A stretch of 64,000 bases of DNA from Zoogloea sp. (GTDB lineage: Bacteria; Pseudomonadota; Gammaproteobacteria; Burkholderiales; Rhodocyclaceae): assembly GCA_016703645.1 (NCBI GenBank), contig JADJBR010000007.1, positions 682,001 to 746,000 on the forward strand, given 5' to 3'. Below are positions 62,233 through 64,000 of this stretch, one piece after another. The position numbers were made by a program, and so were the translations under genes. Within the stretch, counting starts at the first letter, position 1. Every line of letters starts with the position of its first letter. The notes beneath the pieces are model-generated. The model ran no database searches. It was not told the origin of the DNA and saw only the letters and a program-made list of their open reading frames with translations.

Positions 62233-62857
62233 AATTGTTCCCGGCTCATACCTGACCGTTACCCCTTACGGCGCGTGGCGTGCCGTGTCCCGCAGTGATC
62301 CGGGCATGGATCGAGGCATCCTGCTCGGCGTCCTCCAGGAAGCCATGAGTCCCTTGCTGAGCATGGAAGCCCTGCGGGCATGGACCCCGGGAGCGACGCG
62401 CGACGAGGCCTTCGAAGTGTTGCTCAAGCTCCAGGAGGAAGCCTGCCTCGAAGCCTGGCCAAGCCCCCGGATGGCGCCCATCGGCACCCTTGAGTCCACC
62501 CTTCCGGGCCTTCTGGCTGCCCTCAGCGACACGGGGCAGGCGGTGCTCGCAGACCGGATGGGATTCTGCCTCGCCATCGCCGGCTACCCCAGTGACACCG
62601 GCGAGGCCCTCGCCGCCGTCGGTGCGGACATCCTGTCCGTTGCCGAGCGCCAGGCCCAGGCCTTGTCACGCCTGGGAGAACATCTCCTGGATGGCTGGGG
62701 CAACGTGGATGCGGCCGGCATCAGCGGCCTGAGCTTCTGGCCGATACATATCGGCCGGACACGCCTTGCCCTCACGGTGAGCGGGCGACCACGCTTCAAC
62801 CAGCGCGCCTTCGCAGAGCTCGTATGGGCGCTCTATGTCCGCTACGGCAAAGTCTGA
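62225..62857 (+). CDS. Second roadblock-like protein of the GTPase operon
   Basis: 210 residues, overlapping the GTPase gene by eight bases. The N-terminal half (MLEIVPGSYLTVTPYGAWRA to about residue 95) is helical and not recognised, with GILLGVLQEAMSPLLSMEAL and DEAFEVLLKLQEEACLEAWP. The C-terminal half (about 100-205) has the strand-helix-strand order of a roadblock/LC7 fold: GFCLAIAGYPSDTGEALAAV, GADILSVAERQAQALSRLGE and IHIGRTRLALTVSGRPRFNQ. It is the last gene of the run and may be the dedicated regulator of the adjacent GTPase. Confidence 0.72.
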   Translation: MLEIVPGSYLTVTPYGAWRAVSRSDPGMDRGILLGVLQEAMSPLLSMEALRAWTPGATRDEAFEVLLKLQEEACLEAWPSPRMAPIGTLESTLPGLLAALSDTGQAVLADRMGFCLAIAGYPSDTGEALAAVGADILSVAERQAQALSRLGEHLLDGWGNVDAAGISGLSFWPIHIGRTRLALTVSGRPRFNQRAFAELVWALYVRYGKV

Positions 62858-62989
62858 TTTTGCATGCAACTTCGCGGCCCTGACCAACCCACACCTCCGT
62901 GATACAGGCCGTGCGCCCTGTACGGGAGCGCATCCCGGAGCAGACTCCGACCGCCGGAGACAAACGTCACACAGGCCCCGAGGCCACCA

Positions 62990-64000
62990 TCAACGCTGCT
63001 CGCGTCGCTCCCGGAGCTGCTCGGCCAACAGCGCCCGCACTTCCCTCAGCCGCGAATCCACAGCCGAGTGTTCAAAGAAATCCCCATCCTTTGCTGCCTG
63101 GGCCAGGGAGAACTGCTCGGCAGCCGCGGCGTAATTGCCCTGAATGGCATACAGCTCGCCCAGCGAGCGGTGCTGGGCCAAACGCAGACCAAGCACGGAC
63201 TCCGCCCGCGACCGTACTTCCCAGAGGAAGCCATTGTCAGGCGTTGTCAGGATCTCCGCCTTGACCAGCGCCAGCGCCTCCGCAGGACGACCGGCGTCGA
63301 TCAGGGCCGTGGCCTCGCCATAGAGCAAGCGCAGGGACTGGGGAAAGCGCCCCCGCCCCTCACGAAAAGCCCTCGCGGCGCCCGCATGGTCACCCCGTGC
63401 CAACAGAAGATCGGCTTCCAGCCCCTCGATCATTGCCGACGAGGGCGCCAGCTTGCGCAAGGCCACCATCGCGCGTTCCGCCTCGCCCATCCGCCGTGCC
63501 CCGAGATAGGCTCTCACCAGCGCGTAGTGGGCTGCCGCCGATGCCCCCTCCCGCTTCACGCTGGCCTCAAGCTCGCCGAGTAATTCGGGGGAAACCTGTT
63601 TGCCCACCCGCAACTTGGCCCGGACGAGCTGGAAATCGAGGGAGTCGGGCACCTGCCGATAGGGCATCTGCATCACCCGCCCCTCCATTTCGGTGATCCG
63701 GTCGGCAGTCAGCGGGTGGGTGCGGAGATAGGCAGGTGCGCTGTTCTCATAAAGACGGCTGTTCTTCTGCAGGCGCTCGAAGAAGCTGGCCATGCCGCGC
63801 ACATCAAAGCCCGCCGCTGAGAGGTTCTGCACCCCCAGCCGGTCGGCCTCGTTCTCGAAATCCCGTGAATAGGCCAACTGGGAACTGATTCCGGCCGCCT
63901 GCCCTGCCATGATTGCCGCCTGACTGACCTGGGCGCTGGATTTGGCCGCCAGCACTGCCACCAGCAGGGAAGCCAGCATCAGCATACCCGTCCGCCCCTG
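62990..64000 (-). CDS. M48 metalloprotease with TPR tail (BepA-like), partial
   Basis: Only the C-terminal part (about 336 residues) is in the window; the start and the HExxH zinc motif lie beyond the right edge. The third zinc ligand is visible as YSRDFENEADRLGVQ (ExxxD), followed by FERLQKNSRLYENSAPAYLR and THPLTADRITEMEGRV, all typical of periplasmic M48 proteases. The remaining about 220 residues are TPR repeats (for example AHYALVRAYLGARRMGEAER, AAAEQFSLAQAAKDG). BepA and LoiP relatives act in outer-membrane protein quality control. The frame is intact to the edge. Confidence 0.92.
   Translation of the reverse strand, partial: QGRTGMLMLASLLVAVLAAKSSAQVSQAAIMAGQAAGISSQLAYSRDFENEADRLGVQNLSAAGFDVRGMASFFERLQKNSRLYENSAPAYLRTHPLTADRITEMEGRVMQMPYRQVPDSLDFQLVRAKLRVGKQVSPELLGELEASVKREGASAAAHYALVRAYLGARRMGEAERAMVALRKLAPSSAMIEGLEADLLLARGDHAGAARAFREGRGRFPQSLRLLYGEATALIDAGRPAEALALVKAEILTTPDNGFLWEVRSRAESVLGLRLAQHRSLGELYAIQGNYAAAAEQFSLAQAAKDGDFFEHSAVDSRLREVRALLAEQLRERREQR

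Overview
The window looks like chromosome from a high-GC betaproteobacterium, most likely Rhodocyclales (Azoarcus/Thauera/Zoogloea-like). This rests on betaproteobacterial gene neighbourhoods (xseB-ispA-dxs beside a Rieske oxygenase; pssA-leuA with the ilv genes; sigma factor-DUF3619-DUF3106-RDD; holC-DUF2486-valS) and on protein style. No database search was possible. No tRNA, rRNA, CRISPR array, insertion sequence or prophage was seen.

Layout. 1-6.9 kb: end of tgt, then ribF-ileS-lspA-FKBP isomerase-ispH and a small conserved protein. 7.1-30.6 kb: a complete LapA-type surface-adhesion locus. It holds a type I secretion ABC transporter, a periplasmic adaptor, a LuxR-type regulator, a giant repeat adhesin of about 4,740 residues, and convergently the c-di-GMP receptor LapD, the adhesin protease LapG, and a TolC-like outer membrane protein with an extra C-terminal NTF2-like domain. 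30.7-35.9 kb: Rieske oxygenase divergent from xseB-ispA-dxs, then folE2. 36-38 kb: rpsP-rimM-trmD-rplS on the minus strand. 38.2-42 kb: a protein of unknown function, a YihY membrane protein, wrbA and a DUF2069 membrane protein. 42-48 kb: branched-chain amino acid genes ilvB-ilvH-ilvC and leuA, with pssA between them. 48-50.1 kb: ECF-like sigma factor, DUF3619, DUF3106 and RDD proteins. 50.3-52.4 kb: lptF-lptG. 52.5-57.9 kb: pepA-holC-DUF2486-valS. 58-62.9 kb: tusA, then a compact seven-gene operon of roadblock protein, Aer-like PAS protein, PhnD-like binding protein without signal peptide, two unknown proteins (one with a receiver-like N-terminus), a Ras/MglA-like GTPase and a second roadblock-like protein. 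63-64 kb: the C-terminal part of an M48/TPR protease.

Two things stand out. First, every apparent frameshift I found lies in the adhesion locus: one in the ABC transporter, one in lapG just before its catalytic Cys, and four uncompensated plus one compensated pair in the adhesin. The housekeeping genes around it read through cleanly. This is either recent inactivation of surface adhesion or local sequence error. Second, the roadblock/PAS/PhnD/GTPase operon looks like a self-contained signalling module built around a bacterial Ras-like switch, and it is my best candidate for an undescribed system.
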